46,848 bases of DNA from NCBI GenBank assembly GCA_944389615.1, contig CALXNA010000026.1, positions 1 to 46,848 of the forward strand, given 5' to 3'. Numbering within the stretch: position 1 is the stretch's first letter; each line of letters opens with the position of its first letter. The notes beneath the pieces were generated by a model. That model saw nothing but the letters and a program-made list of their open reading frames with translations. It was not told where the DNA came from and ran no database searches. Shown here one piece after another: positions 16,265-24,620 of this stretch. Source of the stretch: an uncultured Anaerobiospirillum sp. Its GTDB lineage: Bacteria > Pseudomonadota > Gammaproteobacteria > Enterobacterales > Succinivibrionaceae. Made by a program: the position numbers and the translations under genes.

Positions 16265-17920
16265 TTAAGGCGCTGCCGTCAGTGAGCAGTGCGCGGTGAG
16301 ATCTAAGCTGGGCTCGTACTCGCTGCTTATGACCTGCAGCAGGCCCATCAGGGTGTGAAACAGGTGGTCGTGCGAGAAGTCCCGCCGCGCCGTTAGGCCT
16401 TGCAGGCAGGCGCGGTCGAGCTTTAAAGCCACGGCGCTCTGAGGGGGTAGCCAGAGCTGCATGGGCACGCGGATTTGCTCGTCTGGGGCTAAGGCGTAGG
16501 GCGCGGCGTGCAGGTAGAGATTGTTTTCGCCTAAGGACTCGCCGTGGTCGGAGAGGTAGAGCAGCATCGGCACGGTGCTCGCCGCGCGCTGCTCTAAGAT
16601 GCTGATGAGCTGGGCGATCACGTAGTCGGTGTAGGTGATGGTGTTGTCGTAGGCATTGACGATTTCTGCGACCGCGCAGTTCTCAACGTCCGGGCGATGG
16701 CAATCAGGCTGATAGCGGCGAAAGCGCTCAGGGTAGCGCTCGTAGTAGCGCGGGCCATGTGAGCCGATGAGGTGGAAGGCGATGATAGTGTCCTGCGTGA
16801 TGTCGGTGCTCAGCTCCTCGGCGTATTTGAGCAGCACCTCATCCCAGCAGGTGTCCTTGGTGCAATACTGCGGGTTATCAGGCTTGATCTCGATGGTCGG
16901 GATGCCCTGACAGACGCCCTTGCAGCCGCCATCGTTCTCAAGCCACGTGATGGTGACGCCGCTCTTGTGCAAAAGCTGCAAGATGCCATCGCGCGCCGTG
17001 CCGATCGCTCCGGTCTTGGGATCGAAGCCCGAGCTCTTGAGGTTACCGAACATGCAGGGCAAGGAGTAGGAGGTGTAGGTGCCGCATGCGGCGATATCGA
17101 AGGTCAGGGCCTGCTTGTGCGCGGTGTGCTGATTGGTCGGGCGCTCGTAGCCTAAAAGCGAGAAGTTCTGCGCGCGTGCCGTCTCGCCGATCACAAGGAA
17201 CAGGAGTTTGGGCTTGTCGGTAGTCGCGACCTTGCGCGCATCAGCCCCTAAGGTGACGTAAGGCAGCGGCTCAGTAAAGTAGCGCTCGTGCAGGTAGCGA
17301 ACGCTGTAGAAGACGTAGGTGGTCGGCAGGATCTCCTTGCGCAAGGACATATTGTTGCGCCCGATGAAGACGTACTGCTGATAAAAGGGCACTATGAGCG
17401 CCACGGCCACGATGAGGCTGACCACGATAGCCCCGCCGCGCTGCAGTTGGGCCTTACCCCAGCTTGGGTAGTAGATCTTTGCCTTGAGCAATAGCACGCT
17501 CGGCACGATGCCGAGCACCACCATGGTCGCGACTGAGGACACAGACAGATAGGACGTGGCCTCGGCGACGTTAGTCTCGACCATGCTGGTGATAAGGCCC
17601 AAGTCAAAGATGGTGCCGTAGCTCCACGCAGCGTAGGTGGCGCCCGCGCAGCTCAGCAAGAGCACGATAAAGGCAGGCTTGAGCATATAGCGCCACGAGA
17701 ACAGGATGAGAAAGAGAGCGTAGAGCAGGCAAAAGAGCGCTACGGGTACCGTGAGGCCAAAGAGCCACGAGACTTGGCTTTCGGCACTGAGAATGCGGTA
17801 GAGATGGCGCCATAAGGCGAGGTTGGAGAGCGTGGTCAACAGGAGCGTGAGCAGTGCCACTACCACCAGAAAGTGGATGCCGCGCTGCGGGGAAGCGGAG
17901 CGCACGAGAGTCCAAGCCAT
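16265..17920 (-). CDS. eptA: Phosphoethanolamine transferase EptA-like (lipid A modification)
   Basis: 551 residues, full length for EptA/MCR-type enzymes, which transfer phosphoethanolamine from phosphatidylethanolamine to lipid A in the inner-membrane/periplasm. Five transmembrane helices occupy residues ~15-185. The periplasmic domain has all catalytic features: Glu246 in VIGETARAQNFSL, the nucleophile Thr283 in CGTYTSYSLPCMF, His388 in HLIGSHGP, Asp458-His459 in LYLSDHGESLGENN, and His471 in YLHAAPY. Paired cysteines (279/289, 333/337, 353/358, 407/415) match the disulfide pattern of the family. Activity of this kind lowers the negative charge of lipid A and raises tolerance to cationic peptides such as polymyxin; that this protein does so is inferred. 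It is upstream of the LTA-synthase-like gene in a probable operon. Confidence 0.93.
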   Translation of the reverse strand: MAWTLVRSASPQRGIHFLVVVALLTLLLTTLSNLALWRHLYRILSAESQVSWLFGLTVPVALFCLLYALFLILFSWRYMLKPAFIVLLLSCAGATYAAWSYGTIFDLGLITSMVETNVAEATSYLSVSSVATMVVLGIVPSVLLLKAKIYYPSWGKAQLQRGGAIVVSLIVAVALIVPFYQQYVFIGRNNMSLRKEILPTTYVFYSVRYLHERYFTEPLPYVTLGADARKVATTDKPKLLFLVIGETARAQNFSLLGYERPTNQHTAHKQALTFDIAACGTYTSYSLPCMFGNLKSSGFDPKTGAIGTARDGILQLLHKSGVTITWLENDGGCKGVCQGIPTIEIKPDNPQYCTKDTCWDEVLLKYAEELSTDITQDTIIAFHLIGSHGPRYYERYPERFRRYQPDCHRPDVENCAVAEIVNAYDNTITYTDYVIAQLISILEQRAASTVPMLLYLSDHGESLGENNLYLHAAPYALAPDEQIRVPMQLWLPPQSAVALKLDRACLQGLTARRDFSHDHLFHTLMGLLQVISSEYEPSLDLTAHCSLTAAP

Positions 17921-18311
17921 GTTCCTGTTCCTAGCGTCAAACCATGGCCCGTGCCCGAACTTGATGTGATATCTAACAATTTAGCGCCACGGCAGGGGGC
18001 TGTCGCGCGCAGGTGGGTGGGCCGCGCTCGCACTGCGCCGGGCCGCGACGCGGCCGAAAAGTGACGCATACGGAGCAAAAATAGGAAAGTTTTGTGATTT
18101 GGTGGCCTGTGAAAAGAAAAGACGCCTCACTAAGAGCCTATGAGGACTGTTTTGGTGAAATTAGGCGGTCTAATTTGGGAGTGCGGCCCGTGCTCGAAAA
18201 GCACGGGCAATAGGCGCCGCGGAGAGGAGGCTCCTGAGCGGCGCACGCCCGGGGAAAGGATGGCGCCTGAGCGGCGCAAGAAGGGGAGCTAGGTGTAAGC
18301 CGCGGGGGCGG
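17921..18311. other. Gene-free spacer with hairpin and short direct repeat
   Basis: No gene is supported. A 9-bp stem GCCCGTGCT/AGCACGGGC lies at 18186-18208. A 13-bp direct repeat CCTGAGCGGCGCA occurs at 18233-18245 and 18266-18278. The hairpin lies just past the truncated duplicate gene and could have been its 3' end. Confidence 0.5.
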
Positions 18312-18923
18312 TTAAGGGCGCGTGAGGTGCGCTTGCTCGCGTGTCATGAGCTGCTCTTCATAGATGGCGGGCCCTAAGTTCTCGACCTTGATGGCGCGTT
18401 CCACCAAGGCCCGATCGTGCTCGGTGGTAACCGGGCCCGGGTTGACCAAGGTGTCGTGGTCTTTAATGTCCCAGAGCGTAGGCTCACGCTGCGGGGCTAA
18501 TTGGACAAAAAGCGCGCTGGCTGCGTCGTAGTAGCCGAAGAGGTTGTTAAACTGCATCGGGGCGCGCTCGATGATGTCCGCTCGCAGCAGGTTTTGCCCG
18601 ACGTTGGGCACTTCGCCCGTGAAGCCCATGAGGCTGAGCAGCGTCATGCCCATGTCGATTTGGCTCACTACGCGCTCATCAAGGTACGGCCCGACATTAG
18701 GCGCCAAGATGACGCCGGGGATGGTGAAGTCATTAAACGGGAAGGTCTCAGCGCCCGAGACGCGGCTCTCGTGGTCGGCGATGATGAGGAAGATGGTGCG
18801 GGCAAAGTAGTCCTCGTGCTGCGCCTGCGCTAAGAACTGCCCCAAGGCGAAGTCGGCGTACTTAGCGGCCAAAAGGCGCTCGGGTTTGGCCTCATAGGCA
18901 TCACGGACGGTCTCCTGCATCAA
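18312..18923 (-). pseudogene. Truncated duplicate of the LTA-synthase-like gene
   Basis: The 203-residue frame repeats residues ~484-685 of the protein encoded at 14188-16245 with only a few substitutions, and the DNA is also nearly identical over ~570 bases. Homology stops at the stop codon on one side. On the other, the first ~20 codons (MMQETVRDAYEAKP) are a divergent version of the parent (MKAMARDSYEAQP). The copy therefore looks like the tail of a diverged paralogue whose 3' part was overwritten by gene conversion, or a partial duplication with a patched start. It keeps Asp-His (IIADHESR) but lacks the membrane domain and the nucleophile, so it should be inactive as an enzyme. Confidence 0.85.
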
Positions 18924-18931
18924 AAGAGCTC

Positions 18932-19122
18932 TAGCGCCACCACGGGGCAGCCCGCAGCGTTGGTCATCTGGAGCGGCCTAAGGTCTGAGTCTTGAGCCAC
19001 TGGTGCTGAGACTGACTTGCTGCGAGTGGAGCGCGTGAGAGCGGGCATAACCTGAGGGTGTGCCGTAATGGCACTGTTCCTTAGAGACTTAGCGCCACCA
19101 TGGGAGTAGCCCGGAGCGGTGG
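18932..19122. repeat. Imperfect ~32-bp direct repeat flanking a 126-bp spacer
   Basis: Copies at 18932-18963 and 19090-19122 both begin TAGCGCCACCA and share GGG, AGCCCG and AGCG blocks. They lie between the truncated duplicate and the metallophosphoesterase-like gene. The intervening DNA has no supportable gene. Confidence 0.7.
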
Positions 19123-19207
19123 AATTATGGGGTGGCCGTCAGGCTACGGCCTTTGGGCACCATGAGGCTATGCGAGACTAGGCGCTGTGCGGTCGGCGCG
19201 ACCGGCG

Positions 19208-22087
19208 TTAGAGGTGAATGCGCTGGGAACGCTGCTCGTCGCTGATGTGGCGCGAGTGTACCGTGATCAAGGTGATCTCGCCGGTATTGCCCAAGCGGAT
19301 GGGGGCGGGCGCCCAGCAATTGGTGCCGGAGCTGACGTAGAGCTGCAGGCGGTCGGTGATGTTGTACAGGCCGCTGATAAAGCCGCCGTTACTGTGGGCG
19401 ACCAACTTGCTCAGCACCGGAGCGACCCCGCCATAGGTGTTGCCGGTGAGCATCAAGTCGAAGTTGTCTTCGGCGATTTGGCTCAGCGCCACGGTGTAGG
19501 TTGGGCTGTCGCTTAAAACTAAGTTGAAGTCGGCGTCCTTGACCTCGTCGTTGGTCAGGGCGTAGATCAGGCGCTGGTGGCTGGTGCTCTCCTCCCAGTG
19601 CAAGTCATGCCGGCATGGGCAGCCGCTCATCGGCACCGTGCTCATATTGTTGTGGGCGCTGCTTTGGTACGACTGGTAGAGGTCGATATTGAAGCTTCCG
19701 TCTAAATCGGACGCGTTAACGTTGAGTGGGCTGAGCGTCTGCGGCAGGTTGAGGGTATGGTTGAGTTCATCGGGCGCGATGTGCGCGTAGCTCGCGCCCC
19801 CAATGGACGTGACCTGCGCCATAACGTCTTGGGTTTTGCGGGCGCATGGGCCTTGATACTGCGGATCGGCATTGAGGCACGCGGCGCAGATGCCACCGCC
19901 CATGGTATTAGGCGCCATGCTCTCCGCCTGATGTATGCACAAATCGTTGGCGGCACCATGTGGGCAGGTGAGGTCATCATCCGTCAGATCGGAGGCCTCA
20001 GGCAGATAGCCGCTGTTCGGGGCCATGCCATTAGCGAGGGCGAGAGCTTGGCTCTCGTGCGTGCCATAAGGCGCGATGCTGAGATCTTCGCGCTCAGGCG
20101 CTGCCGGGGTATCTGGTTGGGCCGCGATGGCGCGGCTGCTCTCCATATGGTGGATCGGGCTGTAGCCTTGCTTGGTCGTAGTATAGACCGGGTTTTGGGT
20201 CGCAGCTTGCGGGGCGATCGGGGCGACTTTAGCCGCATGGGCGACGCGGGCAGCGATCGCCTGCTTCAGGAAGTTTGCGATGTGGTCAGCGGCGGCTTGC
20301 ACCATAGTGCCATGCGGCTGGAGGTCAGGCGCGGCGCTGGGGGAGTGCAGCTGTTGCGAGGCTAAGGCCTGCCACGCTTTGTGCTCAGCGTTTTGGCGGG
20401 CGTGGTAGGCGGCAAGGAAGCGGGCGCTGTCAGTCGGCTCAGGGGCTTGCGGCTGAGTGCGTAGGGCAAGGCCCATGGTCGGGGCAGTGGCGTAGTTGAG
20501 GAACTGGGCCAACTGGCTCTTGCTGTCGGCAATGCCGGTGATGCACAGGCGCGCAAGGCCGACGTTGATTTGCACCGTATCGTTGGTCAAGAAGTGCATC
20601 TGCGCGTCGGTGAGGTCGTTGTAGCGGCACAGCATCTGGGTGTAGAGGTTGGAGTTGAACTCATCGCCGATTAAGACATAGACGCCCATGCTCGCGGTTA
20701 GGCCAAAGAGCGGGGAGAGGCGCTTCTCGATCAAATCTGGGTCGCCATGGGCGATGGTGCCGGTGAGCACGACTAAGTCCGGCTGAATCGCCATGACTTT
20801 ACTCACAATGTTGGTGGTGCGGGCCTTCGGGTAGAGGCCGCCGATGTTAAGGTCGGACAGCTGCACGATTTGCATGCCCTCAAACTCGACCGGCACATCG
20901 AGCGTGACATCGATGTACTTGATCTGCGGCATGGTCAGAGCTTGCACCGTGCTATAACCGGCAACGGCATTGAGCGCAAAGAGACAGCCTAAGGCGCAGG
21001 ATTGGCCCAGCGCGCGCAATGGCAGCTTGCGCCATAAACGGAAGGGCCGCTTGGCCGGTGCGGTAGGGTGAAAACGGGCATCATGGCGATGAGCTTGCTC
21101 ATCTTGGGCGTCAAAGGCACGGGCGCGTTGTGCCAGCTCCTCGGTGTAGGACGTAGGCTGCTTGAATAAGCGGCGGCGTACTTGAGTCCGCCATGTATTC
21201 AGCTTACATTGGGGCTTGGCGGCAGGAGGGGCCGCAGGAGCTGCGGCAGAAGTGGCGGCAGGAGCTGCGGCAGAAGTGGCGGCAGGCGCGTTGGTCTCGG
21301 CCTGCAAGGACATGATCTTGCTCAGGTCTTCGTCGCTGGTGATGACTTGGACGTTGCCCGGCAGCGCCTTGAGGTCGATGTCGGCGCTTTCGACCGTGTC
21401 ATCGCCATCGCCGCAAAAAAGGCTGTTGGCAATGGTACGGGCCGCGACATTGGGGCTGCTGTATTGATCGGAGCGATAACCGTGCTGGTCATAGATGCGG
21501 GTATCGATCACGGTGCAGATGCCTGAGCTATCGGAGAAGGTGATCTTGTCGGCATCGCCGCTTGACCACGTGATGGTGCCGGTCTCAGCCGCGGCGGGGG
21601 CGGCGTTGGTAGCTGGGCTTGCAGGGCGTTGCGCAGCTTGACGCGCGAGCTTGGCTTGGGCATAGGCCTTGCGCCGCTGCAGACGCTCCTTGACCTTGGA
21701 GCGGGCCAATTGATAACGCAGCTTCTGATAGGCGCGGCTCAGGCGCGTAGCTTTGGGGGCGCGGTAACTGGTCTTGAGGTGATGCTTGCTCTTGCGCACG
21801 ACCAAGCGGATGAAGCCGATGAGGTAGACAAGTGCGGCAATTGGGGCGGCAAAGAAGAGCAGGTTGGTGGCGAAGGTGGTGCCGTAGAAGATAAAGTGCG
21901 GCAGCGAGAGGACGTGGAGACCACCGTAGTAGACCAGCAGTTGGTGGCTTGCGGCCGCAAGGCTCAGCAGCGCGACTACGGTCAGTCGCACTGGCATCGA
22001 CATGCGCACAAGGCGGCTGATGCCGAAAAAGACGATCCATGAGAGCACAAATACGATTGCGCTGAGCATGAGGTTGCTTTGAGCCAT
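19208..22087 (-). CDS. Membrane protein with degenerate metallophosphoesterase fold
   Basis: A 959-residue protein with membrane helices near residues 8-28, 35-53, 70-98 and 360-380, then a calcineurin-like metallophosphoesterase domain. Its scaffold matches the YaeI type, but the metal ligands are replaced: QLSDLN (Asp412, Asn414 for DxH), VVLTGT (Thr444 for Asp), VLIGDEF (474-477 for GNHE), LVLSDSP (Asp860 for His) and LTGNTYGG (882-887 for GHTHGG). The last segments (LQLYVSSGTNCWAP, IRLGNTGEITLITV) still follow the family closely. Two large low-complexity insertions separate the blocks (residues ~110-345 and ~540-845); the second contains Cys clusters. It is probably a pseudoenzyme with a structural or binding role. 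The start is the ATG at 22087; a TTG three codons upstream is possible, and neither has a strong ribosome-binding site. Confidence 0.8.
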   Translation of the reverse strand: MAQSNLMLSAIVFVLSWIVFFGISRLVRMSMPVRLTVVALLSLAAASHQLLVYYGGLHVLSLPHFIFYGTTFATNLLFFAAPIAALVYLIGFIRLVVRKSKHHLKTSYRAPKATRLSRAYQKLRYQLARSKVKERLQRRKAYAQAKLARQAAQRPASPATNAAPAAAETGTITWSSGDADKITFSDSSGICTVIDTRIYDQHGYRSDQYSSPNVAARTIANSLFCGDGDDTVESADIDLKALPGNVQVITSDEDLSKIMSLQAETNAPAATSAAAPAATSAAAPAAPPAAKPQCKLNTWRTQVRRRLFKQPTSYTEELAQRARAFDAQDEQAHRHDARFHPTAPAKRPFRLWRKLPLRALGQSCALGCLFALNAVAGYSTVQALTMPQIKYIDVTLDVPVEFEGMQIVQLSDLNIGGLYPKARTTNIVSKVMAIQPDLVVLTGTIAHGDPDLIEKRLSPLFGLTASMGVYVLIGDEFNSNLYTQMLCRYNDLTDAQMHFLTNDTVQINVGLARLCITGIADSKSQLAQFLNYATAPTMGLALRTQPQAPEPTDSARFLAAYHARQNAEHKAWQALASQQLHSPSAAPDLQPHGTMVQAAADHIANFLKQAIAARVAHAAKVAPIAPQAATQNPVYTTTKQGYSPIHHMESSRAIAAQPDTPAAPEREDLSIAPYGTHESQALALANGMAPNSGYLPEASDLTDDDLTCPHGAANDLCIHQAESMAPNTMGGGICAACLNADPQYQGPCARKTQDVMAQVTSIGGASYAHIAPDELNHTLNLPQTLSPLNVNASDLDGSFNIDLYQSYQSSAHNNMSTVPMSGCPCRHDLHWEESTSHQRLIYALTNDEVKDADFNLVLSDSPTYTVALSQIAEDNFDLMLTGNTYGGVAPVLSKLVAHSNGGFISGLYNITDRLQLYVSSGTNCWAPAPIRLGNTGEITLITVHSRHISDEQRSQRIHL

Positions 22088-24620
22088 AAGTACCAAAATC
22101 TTGAAGTGATACGGTTATAAGGCATCCCTGCCTGCGCAGCTGGCGCACGCTGGGTCAGCTGCCTTGATCAAGCGTCCCGACTGGGCCCACTCCTTTGGGC
22201 TCATACCTTATTAACGGCACGCGGCGGCCGTTACTCAGTTCGGTCAGTCAGAACTAAATGGGGGCGCTCCCATCTCTCCTTAGGGGGTGAGCGCTGCGGC
22301 AAGGCCATCGAGGCCGTGCTCAATGTTTGTGTCAGTTAGTGTTGCAGCCCAGATTGAGAACGCCCGCAGGCTGAGGTAACGTTGACGCTCTGAGGTAGTG
22401 TTTACACTCGGGCCTTCGGCTTCTCTTATGTGCACCCATTGTAACGGGATGGGGGTGCTTTAGATAGCCGCAGACCGGCCTTATGCCCGGAGCGCGCCTC
22501 GGGGGCTTATATCTAGCGTTAGGCTCTCCTTGGGCCAGCCATCGGGCCTGAGTGCAAATGTAAGCCGCGGTATTGACCGCGCGGGAAGTTATGAAAATTT
22601 GAAACATGTTGGGCAAGATTGAAACTAGCTACAGTCGTGCTTTGTGCTACGAGCACACACTGCGTTAGCCTTTGAGTTGAGCCAAAAGCTCCGTGCTTAC
22701 GCGCCGTTTACGCGCAAAGAAGCGCCCGCGCCCTGCGCCCGGGAATAGCTCCAACAATGAAACAAAGTCACGGGCGCAACGTCGGATAGAAGCGCGTGGT
22801 GGTCGCTGCCGCCGCATTAAGCTGAGAGGACGCTGCGGATGATGCTTTGTTAACGGTTACGGCACGAGTGTGGGGGCGGGTATGGACGCGGAGAGTGAGG
22901 ATGAATCTGGAGCGTGCGGGGCGAGCCGCGTTGCGCCTGCGCGGCGCCTGCGTGGCTGAAAGTGGGGTGATCTCGGGGGAAATTGCGCGCAGCTTGTCTG
23001 CGCGGCGGCTTGGAAGGCTTGACGCAGGCGTACTGCGCCGCGGTAGCGCGAAGTGGGGTACAAAAAGCCCGTTTTTATGGGCTCGGTGTGCGGCGGTTAG
23101 GCCAGCGGTGGGCGCGCCTGTGCTCGGTGTGGGGCGTGACCTGCCGCATGGGACGTTAATTTGTGCTTGCATTTAGGCCCATATTTTGCGATTGTGTAGG
23201 ATATTGCAGGGCAGGTGCACTGCACCGACTCTGCCAAGGTAAGGTGGTGCTCGTTCGCTGCCAACAAATAAGGCGAGATTTGTGTTTGTCTGAGAGCAGG
23301 GTATGAGCCCGGCCGTCCAAAGCAACCATAGCTTCATAAGCACTGGGTCACGGAGGTAACTTCGGGGCTTGGTGTGGGGCGTGGGCGCTTTGCAAGAAGG
23401 GCGCGAGCTTGCGGGCTAACGTTTATGTTTCGAGGCGTTAGGAGCTTGCCCGCGGCGCTTTTTGGTTTGGGTCGGAGCCGTGATGAGCACGGCTGGTTGT
23501 CGGTTGTACCCTTTGACTGAGCCACCCGTTACGCCTCCTGCTTGACTCTATCGAAGCTTGGTTCTGTGTCCGATTACTCACAGGGCAGGCTGGGGTTTGA
23601 GTAGTTGAGTGCCTCTGGCGGTGGCAGGCGTAGGGACAGCGAGCTAGTCGCAGCTATCAGTTCCCATGTTCTTGGATGCTGATAAGTGCTGGCATTTAGT
23701 CCAAGGAAGAGGCCATTACCCTCAAACAATGGATCCCTTAGGTTCGGCTCTAGGAGTTTTCAGCTACTCCTCCGACTGTTAGATATGTCTGGTTTTGACC
23801 AGTTTGTCGTTGAGCCTTGTGACGATCCAGCTCTGCTATAAGCTAGTAACTCTTAGGCTTGGCCAGCTTCGGTGGCATCGTTTGGTGTTGCTGAGCTTGG
23901 CTCTTTTCCTCGTTTGTCTTGAGGGTGCTAGTGCGGAGCTTATCAGTTCCCTCCATGGCGAAACTGCATGTTTAAGGGCAAAAGGAGTGGTTCGTATGTC
24001 GTACGTGCCCACGTCAAATCAGAGCCAACCCCTTACCTTGTCGCACGGCGCTGCGCCCAAGTACTTGTTACGAAGAGCGTGACGCCGTGACTACAAGGCG
24101 ACGGCAGCTTTGAAGTGCTCACTAGCAGTTTGAAGTATGAGTTGTCTTGTAACTTAGACGCGGCAACCTCGCGCTAGAGTAACCACAGGAACCTCGATTG
24201 TCGTTAATCTCCTGTGTGTTGAAAGTTGTGAAACTTGCAGCAGTGCCCTCGTCTGGTACTGGTACTCTAGGGTGGGACTTGCCGGAGGCTAAGGGTTTGG
24301 TAACCCCCAAGGACAAAGCTTGACGCGGCGTCGTTGGGGGTTATATTTTGGCCGCAACCTGCCGCCGCCGCTGCCACGGCCCTAGGCGTGCCGCCGTGCT
24401 CGCTCTGGGCAGGGCGCCTGCGCGCTGCCTTCTCCTCTATCTTGCACGCTGCGGCTTGGTCTGCGGGTGGTCGTTGTGGCGTCAGCCTGCGCAGGGGGCA
24501 GGCAGGGCCTGCTGGGTACGGGGAATTTGCACCGCTCAGGCTGGGTCTTTACAGCTGGAGCGAGTTTGGCTATTTTGTTAGATCCCATTAGCTCTACTGA
24601 TTTCTCTTGAGGGTACTGTC
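22088..24620. other. 2.5-kb gene-free region
   Basis: Only short, compositionally odd open frames occur on either strand and none resembles a protein family I know; several overlap each other. I see no tRNA, no recognisable transposase and no CRISPR pattern. The section 23,530-24,300 has lower GC and frequent stops in all frames, unlike the neighbours, which suggests a decayed gene or element. Weak hairpins occur (for example a GCACCC/GGGTGC stem near 22,430-22,460). Confidence 0.5.
24301..24343. terminator. 10-bp inverted repeat, possible terminator
   Basis: TAACCCCCAA (24301-24310) and TTGGGGGTTA (24334-24343) form a perfect stem around a 23-base loop and are followed on the plus strand by TATTTTG. 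It marks the end of the gene-free region ~280 bases before the AAA-ATPase-like gene. Confidence 0.5.

Noticed and set aside
18924..19207. 5S rRNA remnant (TAGCGCC..., ATGCGAGA-like bits)
   Set aside because: Similarity is limited to short strings in the wrong spacing; no 5S secondary structure can be drawn.
23795..24082. Small 95-residue plus-strand protein in the gene-free region
   Set aside because: Poor codon composition, no ribosome-binding site, no family resemblance.
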